The notes under the pieces were generated by a model. That model searched no databases, had not been told where the DNA came from, and saw only the letters and a list, made by a program, of their open reading frames with translations. Positions 33,479 to 47,587 of a DNA stretch of 64,000 nucleotides are shown piece by piece; the stretch's first letter is position 1; every line of letters starts with the position of its first letter. Source of the stretch: Scortum barcoo (taxonomy: Eukaryota; Chordata; Actinopteri; Centrarchiformes; Terapontidae); assembly GCA_023238725.1 (NCBI GenBank), contig CM041540.1:2631001-2695000 (forward strand), given 5' to 3'. The position numbers and the translations under genes are program-made.

Positions 33479-36400
33479 AATAACCGTCGAATCAATGCGA
33501 TAATGTGTTGATCTGCCACGTTTCAGAATAAAAGCTGATCTGAAAGTGACTGACTATTTCCTAAAACCACCAGTTGACCTTAACAACCAGAAGGTCAATT
33601 TTTATAACGAGCACAACATTTCCAGGATTCATCTCAGGGTTTTCATGATATACTGATTTATAATGTCACATGATGCTTGATGATTCATCCACCATCAGAC
33701 ATTTGATGCCACACTGTTCATCATTTAACAGAAGAAAACTGAATTTCCTGTCATCTAGTGTCCAAATAAAGGCTCAAATACCAGAAGAAAATTGACTATA
33801 TATCAATACTTCAAAGTAAAATTACATCTACCATGAGAAAAACTTTAATCACCTGCTTCTATAACTAAATATTTCCATTATCTGATCATTATTAGCCAAC
33901 AAAATGTGCAATAATATCAAATCTTCTCATAAACAAAGGGGGAGATCTTCAGATTTCTTGTTGTCAGGCCAGCAATCCAACAGATTTTCCATTCATGATG
34001 ATTCAAAACAGAGAAAAGAAACAGCTGTCAATTCATTTTTCTGTTAATTGACTAATTAATCGACACAGCACACTTTCAGCTCTGAATTACTGCCGGCCGC
34101 TACGATCCAATCCTCCGCAGGCCAATCAGCTGCAGCCTTTATTACTCAAACACGAAGGCCTCGCTCGGTGATAAATGATCCGTCTCGTTCCCTTTTAGCT
34201 CGCGTTCCTCTTTTATCTTCTTCGATGCAAAGCCGACCCAACGCGAGGAGCAGCGCCGGGGTGATGCAACACCAACACAAACGATGAAATGATTTCACGC
34301 AAAACGTCTGACTCCTCCGGCTGCTGGCTGTCGGCGGAGCTCGGAGGGTTTTTTGTGAGATTTTGGTGGCTTGATTAGATTACATGCAGGGGTTACTGAG
34401 CTGCTTTTTAAATGAGAAACCTCCTCTAAAGTTTCTATCACTTGATGTGATTTGAGTGTTAAAATTTGCAGAGATCTTTGTCGTGGTGCATTCATGAGCT
34501 GAAGCGAAGCTCCGACAACTGAGCGTCCTCCTGCAGCTGCCGTGTGAACGATGCGTGGGATCTCAACAGGGAATACAGATGATTATAAAACATGAGCGTT
34601 AAGAAAACCTGTCAGAAATGTTGGCAGATGTTTGTACTGAATGATCTGTAAAAATGATTTTGCGGACTTTGGAGTGAAAGAAGCACAAACTCAGATGTGC
34701 ACCATCATCAGATGATCACTGAGGGAAGACCTGAGTACTAACTAGTAAAAAACAAAGTTAGACGAAGTAACTCTGCAAAGTAGAGACGCTTTCACAAAAA
34801 AATGGAATGAGTCGTAGGAGGGACATCTATCCTCTTAACCAATCAGATAAAAGATGATTACTGTGATTTATGTTTCAGCAAAACATTTACTGATTTAAAC
34901 AACTAGTTAAAAAAATGAGAAAAGAAAAAACAGCTGAATGCTTTAAGAAAAGACTTTAATTAATTCATTTATTATCAGCGACTTAAACATGCACTGGTTT
35001 GCTCCTTTAGGATCATAAACCTTAAAGAAAAAACAAAAACACTCAGCTGCACTCGCAGTCAGAGAAACTCTCAAGTGCAGCCATCTCTCTGTATAATGAA
35101 CCTTCAATAAGCCCTGTAATAAGCCCACACAATAGACTTAAGCAACTAGAATAGCAAGTAATTAAAGGCATTGTATGAAATTAAATAGAATTGAAAATGC
35201 TGGCGAGAATCATTAGACTGAGGCCATTGTAGCTCTCCTCCCCCGGCCTTTTTTTTGTCTTTGTGTCTCTTTTCATGTTTTCTATTCTCTGCCGAGCAAG
35301 CAGAGGCCTTTTATTCATTTAATGATCGCTCTGTCTTCTCGAGGAGAGATGCTTCACGTCTCCAAGAGAGACAGACTGACGTGACCCTGAATTAACAGAC
35401 AGAGACGGCGGAGACGACCGGCAGTACGCAGGTTGCTAAATGGCTTCCTCGCCCGTCGTTCGGCAGAGAAATAGCCATCATCATAAAACTGTGTGTTTCT
35501 GAGACAGTTAGACGCAAAGATAGAGCGTGAATTTGTATCAGCAGCCACGGCGATAAAGTTAAAGGGCATCCTGGGTAAAATAAACGACGCCTGATGGTCG
35601 GGAGGCCACGGACATCGGGCTCTCGGGAGTTTTGCGAAAGCGCAACGCTGACAAAACCGACTTACAAATTGCTCCATCAACGAGACGGCGGTGTAATCTG
35701 ACTTGATGTGATGCGCGTCCCTTCTCGGGTTTTGTAATGTGGGAGACAGATACAGAGGAGACGATTTGCACACCGTCCGTGTTGCACAAAAAGCTCATCT
35801 TGGCGAGGCGTCCATTTACATTTCGAAATTGTCTCGGAGACTCAATATTCACATTTCCAACTTCACCCCCCAACATAACCTGTGACCTGACAATTATTTT
35901 TACACTTTGACATACCACGCTAACATCATTCGATCAAGGCGGCGTGATTGGCGACCTGTTTCCTGACCGATAGTCAACATCTTTATCACCGTTGGCTCCT
36001 CGTTTTAACCCACATTATGACCTGTCCCTGAACCTAACCAAGTCATTTTTGTGCCCAAACCTACAAACAAACCATTACCATAGTGATAAATCCAACTGTA
36101 GGAAATGACGATACCATTTGATAATTTGACAATAATAAAGAGTTTGGACTCCTTTATAGAGAGTCATGCATCGATACAGCTTCATCTTCATTATCTGGTA
36201 TTAAAGGCAAAGTAGGTAAATAATTGCTGATGTCACATTTGGGTTGAAATGTTTCTTCTGGAGTTCACAAATGAATTCATCGTAAGAATAACAGTCAGTC
36301 AAAACGATGAGATGAGAGAGGGATAATCTGATGCAGCTAACAAAAATTAGTTTCTCTTTTCAGGGATTATATTTTTTATTTCTCTCAAAAGCCTAATTGG

Positions 36401-36918
36401 AAAGTTATTTGAAAGTTGAAAGATGCATTCGTGCACAACTGGAACTGAAGGTCATCTTGCTAATGCTGTTTTGCAGCCAGTTTATTCACCACTGACTGAG
36501 AACTGAAGCTCAACGAACCATCGCCTATCGTGACCCAAAACTCAAAAATCGTTGGGCGGTGCAACGTGAAGGCTGAGAAACTTCACGCGAATGTCCTGGA
36601 CACGAGAAATCGAGCTTGTTCCTGTTCCTTGGGGAAACAGAAGCACAATTTTTCTTTCTAATGCAACTCATGTACTCAACAGTACTTCAAACCGTCACTG
36701 AAGAGAAATGATGAAAACAAATCCTCAGATATATCACTTACATTTAAAGTTCTTTAAGAGGGGATCTTTTAATGCTCTGCAAACTGTTCAGTGTTCATAT
36801 AGATGCAAAAATTGTGATTCGATCTTTTAAGTGTTGGCTGAGTTTTCCCACAGTCATCCTGTCCAACATGAGTAAACTCAGACTGGAGCATTAATGGATA
36901 TTAAACTCTTAATAGCTT
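33479..36918. other. Intergenic, nothing recognised
   Basis: No gene supported. 35150-35310 is complex, AT-rich then CT-rich sequence without repeat character and might be a conserved non-coding element; this is a guess. The 119-139-codon minus-strand frames at 35354-35918 overlap each other in different frames and show no recognisable domain. Confidence 0.4.
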
Positions 36919-36941
36919 CTGTCTGTCTGTCTGTCTGTCTG
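36919..36941. repeat. (CTGT)n microsatellite
   Basis: About six tetranucleotide units. Confidence 0.9.
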
Positions 36942-39900
36942 CAGTGTGCAGTGGTTGCAGCTGGCTGGCCCAGACTAAAGTCCTCAGACAACAACATTTC
37001 AACAGCACGTCCACAAAGAGCGAGCAGAAAGCAGCGCAGGTCAGTAATCAGGCTGACGGGCGTCTTAAATCACAGCTCTTCGCTCTGAGCCTCCCCGACA
37101 ACAGCAGCTTAATGAGGCCGACACATTAAAACAGCTGGACAAACACAACGCGTCGGCACACACACAAACACACGCCTCCATCAGCTGCTGCAGACCACAC
37201 ACACTTCAAACCGGCTCTTTTAGCACACTTAAGGGTTTAAAATGCACTTACAAAACATTTAGTGATTGGTTCAATTCAATCAAACTGTCCTGATGTTTTT
37301 TCCTCACCTGTCTGACTACAACACCTGGACATTTAAGATTAAAGAATAATTATTAGAAAAAAAATACACAATTTCCATGTTAAAAGCTGCTAAACTCGCA
37401 CTAATCAGCATCTTTTTCAGCCACGAATGTGTTTCGCAGGTGTACTGTACAATAATGAACCACCTCATTCACAAAAAAAGAAAAAAGCTTCTGCATTTGC
37501 TTTTGTGAACACCTACACACCTGCATCCCTGGGAAAAATAAATAAATAAATAAAGCACTCTGCAGCACACAAACACACATAAAAAAAGTGACGTTCTTGA
37601 TGTTTCTGGAAGCAGCAGCCTTTTATTATCCGCTAACATGATGAAAAACCATCAGAGATGAAAAGGGGGCGAAGAGGAACAGAGCTCCGTTTCTTTGGGT
37701 TCGCCACAATTCGCTGTTTATTACCGAGAGTCTGCATGAGTGAGCGTCCTCATTATAATGTACAGGAAGTGGCAATGAGCGAATATCAAAAAGGTGTCGC
37801 CAAAAAAAAAATTAAAGAAATGAAGAATGTGGTGGATGTTGCCTTTAAGAGGCCGCACGCGAAAGTTTCCAAAGTTTCTCACTTGGTTAGTAGCTTTAAA
37901 AAAAAAAAATAAATAAAAAATTTACTGATGTTTTAGTTGCCGCAGGCAAACAAGACACAGCTTTTGTGCACTTAAATGTCAAAAAAATTAGGAAAGAAAA
38001 ACTGCATCAGACTATGACAGAGCCCGAAACACAAACATGTTAAATTCAAAATGATATAAAAAGTGACTCGATGATTAAGCGATTATCGTTTAGTGATTCA
38101 GACGGAACAATTTGTCCCAAAACGACAAAAACAGGCAAGATTTGGCTCTTTGTTTTGTTGATATTTCTTTTAAACAAGCTTCAACGATTAGTTAAACTGC
38201 AGGAAATTAAGATCAGCAACTATTTTGACAAACAGTACATTGATTTTTGAGGCTAAACTACCAGTTCCAGCATCCAAAATCTAATTATTTTCAGCTTTTC
38301 AATGATTGTAAACTTGAATATTTTTGGGTTTTGGTCCAATTGGTGGAAATAAAAACGAGAAAATCTGAACGCTTTAATCGTTTTGTGCTACGGAGGGAAT
38401 TACAGCTGGCATTTCTCGCTGTGTTGAAACATTTTCTAAAGGACATAACCAATCGTGGAGATAACAGAGATAATGAAAAAGTTGAGCTGCAGCAGAGTCC
38501 TTTATTATACAGAAACAGGACTGAGGGGATTACAGGTGTCTGCGTCAGGATCAATAACTCATGAAACAACAAGAAGCCTCATCATTTCATTTCTCATTCG
38601 TCACTCGTTGAAGGAAGATATTTTCATTTTAAAAAGGTATTTTTTTAAAGTGTAGGCGCACAGAGGTAAAGGGAGTTCAGGACGGCAATTTAATGACACA
38701 CCTGACGAGCCAGTAAACAACGTAGGCAAAGTCTCTCCTGAGTCATCCGGCGGGGTGATTTCCAGCTCCGGTGTTTATACACTCAAACAGCAACAGCTGA
38801 TCTCAGACATACAACACAAAGACACATGATTCATCAAATGACCTGTCACATGTTTAAATGTATGTGGTTATTTCTTTCTTTCATTTTAAAGAAAATTAAA
38901 GGTGTTTTAGTGTAAAAATGTACTTCTTTTGTAAAAATATTAATTTTAGTTGATTTATTTCAGTTTTATCTTTATACTGTAGTCTTTATTTGTGCAAAAT
39001 TGGGGAAAAAAAAGAATCGACAGATAAAAACATTGATATGCATGCAGCTATTGGCACACAGAGCTGAAACAATTGGATTAAAGAGATTAATAGTTATTTT
39101 AGTTCTCAACCACGACACTGAGATAAAATATTCAATGAAATGACTCATTTTCACTTATCCAGCAAATAAAAGTCCATCATCACAATCATGCAAAAGTCAA
39201 AAAATCCAACACTGTTCTCCAAAAAATGAATAATAACTGAGGAGATGTTAAAGGGGGTAGACACATCCCTCCATAAAAACAGTAAAAAACATCCATTATC
39301 ACTCAGTCCTCTTTGTCTGAATGTGTTTTCTCACATCTTAAAAGCCTGAGCTGCCATACAGAAACATGTAAATAACTAAAGTCAGAAAAACAACATCTCC
39401 TGCCAAGAAAAATAAAATAAAAAATAAAAAAAATTAGAGGTTGTGTAAAATCAAACTCATATTCTCATACAAAATCAGCAGAAAAAAAAAACGCTGCACC
39501 GAGGCTGAAAGTGGATGAACGTCTCTGCCGCTGACCTCTGACCTCTGAGGACGAGCGGGCCCTTCCTGTGTTAAACCACCACAACGCAGACAGAGCGGAG
39601 GAAACCTTCGGGGAGGTTTCGCCTCTCTTCTCCGTCTCCGCTCGTCGTCTCTGCCAAGTTCTGAGGAATAATTCAGTTTCAGGCTTTGAGGTTAAGAGCG
39701 AAGATATTTATTTTAGTGTTTCGACACAGGAGCTGCAGGAAGTTTGGCCCAAAGACAACCACGCGGTTCCAGCAGAGACCCAACAGGCTAATACGCTTTG
39801 AACATGAGTGGAGTTAAGTTTGAAAATGCATTAAAAAGGAGGAAAATACGCAGATGATTCGGATGTGCAGCCAACAGTCACTACAAAAAGCTCGAAGTGA

Positions 39901-40654
39901 CTCAACGTCTGAGCCAAGTGACGGCAGACGGTCAGCAGTGAGAGCGTGACGTCCGTCTGTCGGCTTCATCTCCAACACTGCGTCTTCAATTTCACAGCCC
40001 ATGATCATAGATTAGAAACAGCTAATGCTAAGTTAGGAAGCCGCGAGGATTCAACAGGTGGGGGTTAAATTGAATAATGAGTACATATAACTGGTAACAC
40101 TGCTTGTACATACTGAATACATGAGCTTTTCACAGTATTACATTGCAGTATTGCAACTTTTACTTCAATAAAGAATCCAACATTTCTTTTACAACTGCTT
40201 GTACTTTCATTCAGATGAAATTCTGTATATGTGTCAACAATAACTTTAATAAAAAAACTTCCTGTTTGCTTAAAATTCCTCATTTGGACAACAGAAGTTT
40301 GCAGATCTGATCAGACCATGAAAAGGTTTGGCCTGTGGGTTTTCTCTGTGCCTCTGTGTATTTATAACCTTCTAATTTTGCTGTTTATTCCTGATTCGGA
40401 GGATCATCTGATGCATTCAGAGCACTGCCGGCCTCGGGGAAGAGATCAACAGCAAATCTTTCTGTGTAAAAGACAAACATGTAATTGTGTCTGCAGCAGA
40501 GCAACTGAACAAGCCGGCTGCATTCCTCTCAAACAGGTTTCTGACGGTCAAACTGTACAGACTCCATTAATGAGCGGTTCAACCCACAGGCTGACAGCAT
40601 TACTCTGGAGGATTACAGCTTTGGCAGCACAAACACTGAGGATGGGCGGGCTGC
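36942..40654. other. Intergenic, nothing recognised
   Basis: Contains an (AAAT)n run at about 37536-37554, A-rich patches near 37801-37815 and 37900-37920, and otherwise unique-looking AT-rich sequence. No gene or RNA supported on either strand. Confidence 0.4.
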
Positions 40655-40790
40655 GTTAGGCTAACAGTTTCCCTTTGTTTCCAGTGTTTGTGCTAAGCTA
40701 ACGAGCTGCTCATGTTTACTGCAGAGACACGAGAGTCGAGTGATCAGCGAAGAAGGCGAGTAAAGCTTCTTCCCAAGATGTGAGACTGTT
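40655..40790 (+). repeat. Dispersed repeat fragment (GCTAAGCTAACG family)
   Basis: GGCTAACAGTTTCCCTTTGT, TTCCAGTGTTTGTGCTAAGC and GGCGAGTAAAGC occur in the order seen in the family member at 20525-20670, more diverged. Confidence 0.5.
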
Positions 40791-43266
40791 TTTTTCCCTC
40801 TGAACAACGGTGTGACCGAGCCGTGGAGACTCCAGCAAATGATGCTTCCAACCCCACATCATCATTTCTAGGCTCATCTGGGGTTCACCACAACACGAGT
40901 ACGTCTCCTCCTGCCAAGTCTGACCGAGCCTTCAGGCCGGAGCAAAGTCCAGTAAAAGAACAAACAGACGAGAGAAGAGAAAGTTAATATCAAGCTCAGA
41001 GCTCTGCTACCAAAAAACAGCTTGTTAACCTGCTGACCGTCAAAGATCATAAACGCTACTTTTTTTTGCAGATAAAATTATCCTTTACTGATTCCCAGAG
41101 GGAAGTTCACATAAAGTTGCAAGTCAGCGAGCGAGCAGCCAGTGAAAAGTCCTTTTTTTTCTGTTTGTTTTTTTGCCTCCCAGAAACATTTGAATAAACT
41201 CCACGCTCTCCTCTCGAGTCTCTAGATAATGTAAAACACTGCACAGTTAGTCCCCTGGGCGACGTAAAGTTCACTAACTGACTTTAAACAGCCAGCTCAC
41301 AAAAAAAAAGAGGAGATAGTGTTTCTTTATTGTGTGTGAGCTTTCTGTGAAACAGCCCCGGCTTCTAGCAAACATTAAACTAAAAAAAAAAAGCTTATTC
41401 AACAGCTTCCTCAAAAAGAACACGCCGCTTTTGAACAAATCGATTGCTTTGAGGACACATTAGGTTTCCTTGGAAAACATTAATTGAACAAGTAACTGGG
41501 AAGACGAGTTCTCATCACTCACGCTGACAAACGGACGGCGTGAGCCTGCGCTTTGCTGCAAAGTTCGGATGTGGGTCACTTTTAAGGGACTTCCTCCAAC
41601 AGATTCACCTTTGTGACATGCATGCACGTCATATAATACACCTGGAACAGTTTAAAAAAAAAAAGGAAAAAAAAGAGCACATTTCCAGCATTTACTCCAA
41701 AAGAAAAGTGTGTTAAACATAACAGAGCGCTCAAGCAGCCTTGAAACTGCGATCTGAGTTCGTCACAACATCAAACTGAGCCTCTGCAGCTGTAAATGGT
41801 TTCATGGCCTCGGAGCTGGAAGTGCAGCCCGGAGGCCAGTCTGATCCATTAACTGACACCATGGGCAATTACCTTCCCATCATGTACAGCGATGCTTGGG
41901 AGCAGATGGCCAGCAGCACGTCCTCCTCGAAAGACTGGTACGGGAGAAAAAGAGAGGTGCTGTAATGACCCTTGGAGCCAAAGATTTGACTGAGCGCAGT
42001 CATTATCTGGCTGCTGTTTTGACGCTTTAAGCACTTCTGATCGATACAGCCATCAGAAAAACATCTGTTTCCACCACATTACACTCAGTGAGGAGGGATC
42101 TAACCAGCTCACAGCTTCAGGATCTCCTCTCTGACTCCCATTTTTCCTCCCTGGGATTGCAATGGATCTAATGAGGAGGATCAATGAGAGGTAATGGTTT
42201 TGTGTGAAGTGTGTGTAAAGTTATAAAGCTGGAAGAAGTCAGTCCAGTCTGGAATATATTAATACTGAAGCCGCTCAATAGGATCAGCCCACTTGCTGAG
42301 GCTCCAGATGTTCTGTGCATTGATCAACCTTGACACATTCCGCTCGTCTCCCTCGCGCCAGACTCTGTTTAAAAAACCGGGAATTAAATATAATCTTACT
42401 TATCAGCAAAGATCAGCGCCTCTAGAGCAGGTTTAATCTCATGTAACCACACATCAGAGTCTAAACTTCACTTCGGCTCACATAGAAAACATCTCTTCTC
42501 TTTATAAGTTTTAAGACACACCCTCCACCTGGCCAACAGAGCTGGCTAAACGGCGCACTTGTCTTCCATTACGCTGATTGCAGCTGGCCGCATCTTCCAA
42601 TCCAATTCAGAAAGTTTTTTCTCAAGATAACGCACCCCTTGGCGGGTATCTCACATGCCGAATATCCAACACCTCGAAGATAACTGCAAAACAGCGACAG
42701 TTTTCATTCATGGCTCTTCCCTTAATTAATAGCGATTGATAAATTATTAAATTTTTAGTTTCCCAAGCGGAGTCCGGTGTGACGTTCTCCCTAAACGAGG
42801 GAGCTGAGCAGCAACGCGTTGATAAGAAATCACGAGTGCCACACAAAGCTTTTAAAATCCCCCCCAACACACACACACACAGCTTTTCCTGCTGAGAGGA
42901 GCTTTAGGAAACAGTTTGGTTAAACTTTGCGTAAAAACAGTCAAATATCCAAAGAAAAAGAGGGAGGAGGGGTAATAAAAAAAAAAAGGCTTCTTACCTC
43001 ACCGGGTTTGTCGCTGGTTTTCACCTCTCACAGCTCGGACAGTTTTTTTATGTCTGTATTCCGCAAAAATGTATCAAAAGTTCAAAAGGAAATAAAAGTG
43101 TAAAAAAAAAGAGGAGCAACAAAGTTCCCAGATTCACATCCTGCGCTGCGTAAAAAGGAGCCGCCGAACTTTTACTTCACCAACATTTCCCACGAAGGAG
43201 GAAAGATCCGTCCTCCCCCACAACGCCCAGAAATAAAGAAACAGCTTCACTACATGCTCAGGTGTG

Positions 43267-43267
<1 letters not shown>
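40791..43267. other. Intergenic; one small frame with a strong Kozak context
   Basis: A LINE/SINE-type tail in minus orientation is likely at 41072-41130 (TTTACTGATTCCCAGAGGGA). At 41861-41965 a 34-codon frame starts in ACCATGG. The rest is unique-looking, with a GC-richer section from about 43130. No gene is supported. Confidence 0.4.
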
Positions 43268-43313
<46 letters not shown>

Positions 43314-43417
43314 CCAGGTGTTTTATAAAGGCAGGTGTGTGTGTGCGCGCTCCGCTGCGAAACTGGGGAGTCAGAGAGGATGAGGGCTCTTTTCTTCCTC
43401 CTCCTCCTCCTCCTCCC
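43268..43417. repeat. (CA)n and (CCT)n microsatellites
   Basis: CA run at 43268-43311 and CCT triplets at 43396-43417, with a short GTGTGTGTGCGCGC patch between them. Confidence 0.95.
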
Positions 43418-43675
43418 TTCACTGAACCCCCCCTCAGTGTCAGCAGGTTTATACAACCCCCGTCAAGCCTGCAGGGGTGACAGCGGAAGCATGGTTCACC
43501 TCCTTTCAAAATAAGAGCCTCCTAAATAGAGGGAGTGCTGCAAAGTAAAGAAAAAAAAATCACAGTGTTAGTTTACTGTTTATTTACTTTATTCATCATG
43601 GTCATTATTAGCATCAGATTGATTGCTAAATAGTTTGTCTTGTTATGTTGGTGCCAAAATGTAGAAAAGATATTC

Positions 43676-43990
43676 AAAACTTTATTATCATGTGCACAAC
43701 AAATTAGCTACTTTGAGTCACACGCTCTAAAACCATGCTAAAGATATTTAGAAGAAAAGATACAGATATAAAACTAAAAATGAATAATACTACTTGAGTA
43801 AAAATATAAATTATGCATGTATAATATATAGATATATAATAGAATACAGGTTATACTGTTGGTGGTGGATGTGCAAATGTTATAAAGTGCAGGGGGTGCA
43901 ACATACTATTGATAAGGTGAAGTAATATAGTAATAATAAGAGGTAAAAACAAGTTAAAAGTATAAATTAAATGTAAAATAGACAATAATG
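43676..43990 (-). mobile_element. Retroelement-like repeat (TTATCATGTGCACAAC family)
   Basis: Starts ACTTTATTATCATGTGCACA and continues into an A-rich body with CAAATGTTATAAAGTGCAG and a long AT-rich tail. The opening resembles the 3' ends of LINE/SINE families in fish read in reverse. A similar sequence interrupts another repeat at 28551-28740. Orientation is provisional. Confidence 0.4.
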
Positions 43991-46984
43991 TAAAGTAGAT
44001 TGTAGTATAAAAAATATTATGACTCTTTATTTAAATGAAAGGATTGTTGGTTGTGCAGGAAGGTGCAAAAATGTTTTACATTAATGTGCATAAGTTCACA
44101 TTTTAAAATTTAAAGAATATATGCTGTTTACACCTGCATATATATGAACATTTTAATAAAAATGTGAATAAACAGGGTGCAAAGTGAGTAGATTTTCATT
44201 TTTAGATACTAAAATGCTATAAAATGTTTTGATTTGAACTTCATGACACTATTTCAGACAAAAGGGAAAAAGTTAAAGACAAATCGATCATACATTTACA
44301 AACAAATAATCAAACAAATACAGCTGGGGCACTTCCTGTAAATGTTTATCAGCTGCAGTGAAATGTGCATGAACAATAATGAGGCACAAATTTAAAAGCA
44401 CACTCTTTTTAACACTATCTCACTTTGCTCATATGATTTAATCATAAGACTTTGGTAAATATCTCAACATCCAGATCAGGCTGCGATAGTAACCACAGCA
44501 TCAGGTTTGCAAATCACATTTAAATTCTAATTATGAGAAGTAAATAGTTCACTCATGGCAAAATGAACACGTCAGAAAACACATGAATTTAGTAAATATT
44601 TGGGCATTAAACTTCCAATTATTTTTATTTGTGGAGTTTTTTATTATTATTAATTAGCCATAATTCCTTTTTTGTGCACATTTTGCATCATTTCCTGTTG
44701 GTTTAGAATATATTAAATTCACTTTCATTAGCAAATATATACAATTTCACATTCTTATTGAGATTCATTTTATTTAGACTTTGTGTTAGTCAAACCATGC
44801 TCAGCCCAAAAAAAAAGGAGGGATTTTATTTTGAAAATCACATAAGGAAATCCTAATGTGTATTTGTCTTTTACTTGAGAGTGGCAGATTAAACTCAGTC
44901 CCATGTGTTAAACTGAAAGCCATTAAAGAAAACCTTTAAAATCAATAAAAATGGGGGGAAATAAAGGTTTTAAAGATGTTTACATTCATGATAAAAGAGT
45001 GATCACCATATATATATATAACTATAATATTTTCTGTATTTAACTGAGAAAAACAAACTTGCTTTCCTCGCTGACAGCTGTTGCCTAATCCAAGGTTTAG
45101 ATTAAAAACCTCCTTTTTAAATAGATTATGGACAGTTTAATTTACATCCACTATAATCTATTTAGACTCCTCCAGAGATATAGATTGGATTTTCTTTCAA
45201 TTTTCACATTTCCTATATAATTTTTTACATTTTTTTACTCTCAAAGTGAAATCTTCGCAGAGGTCTGGGAGCAGCGGTCGCCCTGTCAAGCCCAGTTAAG
45301 CGTGCAGTCGCCCCCGCTGCTAATTCAAGGGCTTGGCGGGGCACAATGGAGGCTTTGTTGTTGGAGAGCTTGTCTGAGAAGTAATCCTTGACACTGGGCC
45401 GTTCAGGGGCCTAACCTTTTGTTTCATAAGTCTCCTGAATGTTACAGTAGGCACCAGTGCACAAGAACAACCTCAAGTGCTGCAAGTTGGCTGATTTATG
45501 TTTTTTTCCCCCAACATAGTGTGAAGTAATAAGCTCAGATATTTTCTTTCATTGCAATGTCCAGTTTATCTCCATTCCTAATACTCAGCAGAGCGCCACA
45601 TGTGGATTAATCTGCTGCTAGTTCCTCCAGTTTGAGGAGCTTTATCTGCTGTCCAGCTGTTTTAGGAAATTAAACAACCTTTTTTTTAAGAAATGAAGCC
45701 ATATTATGTCATTAAAGCTTTAAATCGTCACTACAAGAACCAATTTAGGCACTGAAGAGTTGAGAACTGTTGATGTTTTTGGTCTTTTCATTTACTGACC
45801 AAAAACACACTATAACACCAGGTTTATTCTGTAATATTGATCTATTATGGCCAATAGTAGATTTTGTTTTGACTAAAGATGCAAAGACATTAAAAATAAA
45901 GCAACATTTAGTGTTGTTTACCTGCGACAAGCCTCACACTGGCTCATATTAAAGACGAAGCATCACTTTACTCCTTATAAAAAGACATTTTTAACTTAAA
46001 GTGTATGTTGGAAAATTGTAAATATATTCAAGTAAACAACTTAAAAAAAGATAAAAGAGATAAAAAATGTGTATGTAGTTTTTGTGTGTGTCTAAGGGCT
46101 GTTTTTGGATCCTTGGTATTCAAAATGTGAGATTTAACATGTCGATATTCAAAGTCTCGTCTCTTTTTAAAGCCAGACTTTGTTTTCTCTTGTCTTAATT
46201 AAACATGTCTTTCCTTTGAAGGTTGTTTTTTTCAATGATTCTTTCTAAAATGTTGAACAAATGACCGTATCATAAACTAGAAAGGTCTCTACTGCCATGT
46301 CAGACTGGAAAATGTCACCAATTACTCTATAGTTAGTTACAACTACAGCTTGACAGTGGCTAAGCATCATGGGAACTGTAGTTATGAATGCATGTGAGTA
46401 GGTTTAAATGGGAAACATGGCCATAAGAATAAAATAAGAATAAAAGACAATCAGGGTGTGTCGGGTCATGTTTTACTGACTCATGAAGTCTGAATCTCTG
46501 ACAAACTGTCTCTCTGCTCATCTGACTGGTTAATTATCTGTGTGTGTGTGTGTTTGTGTGTCATATGAATGAATTTCTGGACAGTTTTCAGGGTTCACCG
46601 GTCGACTAAGTGAGCTGTTAAACATGTCGCTGGGATGAGACGCACGCTGTGTGTGTGTGTGTTGTGTTTCAGTACACAGTTTGCTGTCTCTGGCCACGTT
46701 GTTCAGGCTCACCGACCCGACGCGGATTACGTCCGCTGCTGATGTTTCCAAAATATCTGCTCATCAGAATCACCTGGCTCAAAAAAAAATTTGAGGTCAC
46801 ATGAAATAATGTAAAGTTTGGGAGCAAAATTTGGCCATTGAACCACCATTTTTTAAATAGATAATCAATGATTTGTTTTATACTGAGAGAGGATGGAGAC
46901 AGAGAGAGACAGATGTAGAAATACTGTTTAAAAAATACTGTTTATCGTCATCAGTAGTTGATATTTATCAGTATTTTCAGTCAC
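43991..46984. other. Intergenic; possible conserved non-coding block at 45250-45425
   Basis: Mostly AT-rich. 45250-45425 stands out as GC-balanced, complex and non-repetitive, containing GGTCGCCCTGTCAAGCCCAG and CTTGGCGGGGCACAATGGAG, without an open frame. That profile is common for conserved non-coding elements, but conservation was not tested. Short GT runs at about 46540-46560 and 46650-46662. No gene supported. Confidence 0.35.
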
Positions 46985-47425
46985 AACTATGAACGGACTT
47001 TTCCTTAACAGGTTGATGTTTTTGGCTTTTACTGAAATATCTTAACAATGTTGGATAGATTGCTACAAAATTTGGCTGATTAATTCATTTATTCATTCAT
47101 GAGTTGTAATGTTTTTGATGCCCATTTGACTTTTGACTTCAGCGCCACCTGCAGGTCTGAATTTTATATTCTTATTCTGTGAAATATCTCAACATCTGCT
47201 GCTACAAACATTCATGCTTCACATAGGATGAATTATTAATGACTTTGGTGATCTGCCATAATGTCAATTTCATCCAAAACTTTGGTTTCTGACATGGCTG
47301 TGACTCTGAGCCATGTTAAAAAAAGGACAAAAAATTATTCATTAGATTCACTGACAACCAATAAAAGTTGTTGGTCGTGATGTTTATGAGCACAGTTCAT
47401 CCAACGCCCGCTTAAAAGAAATGAA
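46985..47425 (-). repeat. Dispersed fish repeat (CAGCGCCACCTGCAGG family)
   Basis: ACTGAAATATCTTAACAATG, AGCGCCACCTGCAGGTCTGA, GGATGAATTATTAATGACTT and TTGGTGATCTGCC occur in family order. The same AGCGCCACCTGCAGGTC word recurs in the copy at 61385-61650. Confidence 0.6.
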
Positions 47426-47476
47426 AAAGGTGCTAAAAATTGAAGCTTTGTGTTACAGCCCCGTGTTAAAACCCTC

Positions 47477-47587
47477 TGTCAGGAGTGGGATTTGAACCCA
47501 CGCCTCCATTTGGAGACCAGAAGTCCCTTTGTTCAGGAAGTTAAGAGCCCTTGAGTCTGGCGCCTTAGACCGCTCGGCCATCCTGAC
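47477..47587 (-). tRNA. tRNA-Leu(CAA) with 27-nt intron, copy 1
   Basis: On the minus strand the 7-bp acceptor stem is GTCAGGA/TCCTGAC with discriminator A. D-arm GGCCGAGCGGTCTAAGGC (box A), anticodon stem CCAGA/TCTGG, loop CTCAAG-T with anticodon CAA. Long variable arm, and box B GGTTCAAATCC. A 27-nt intron follows position 37, as in other vertebrate tRNA-Leu(CAA) genes, leaving an 84-nt mature RNA before CCA addition. A TTTT terminator lies downstream (AAAA at 47468-47471 on the plus strand). It decodes UUG leucine codons. The exons are identical to copy 2 at 49043. Confidence 0.95.
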
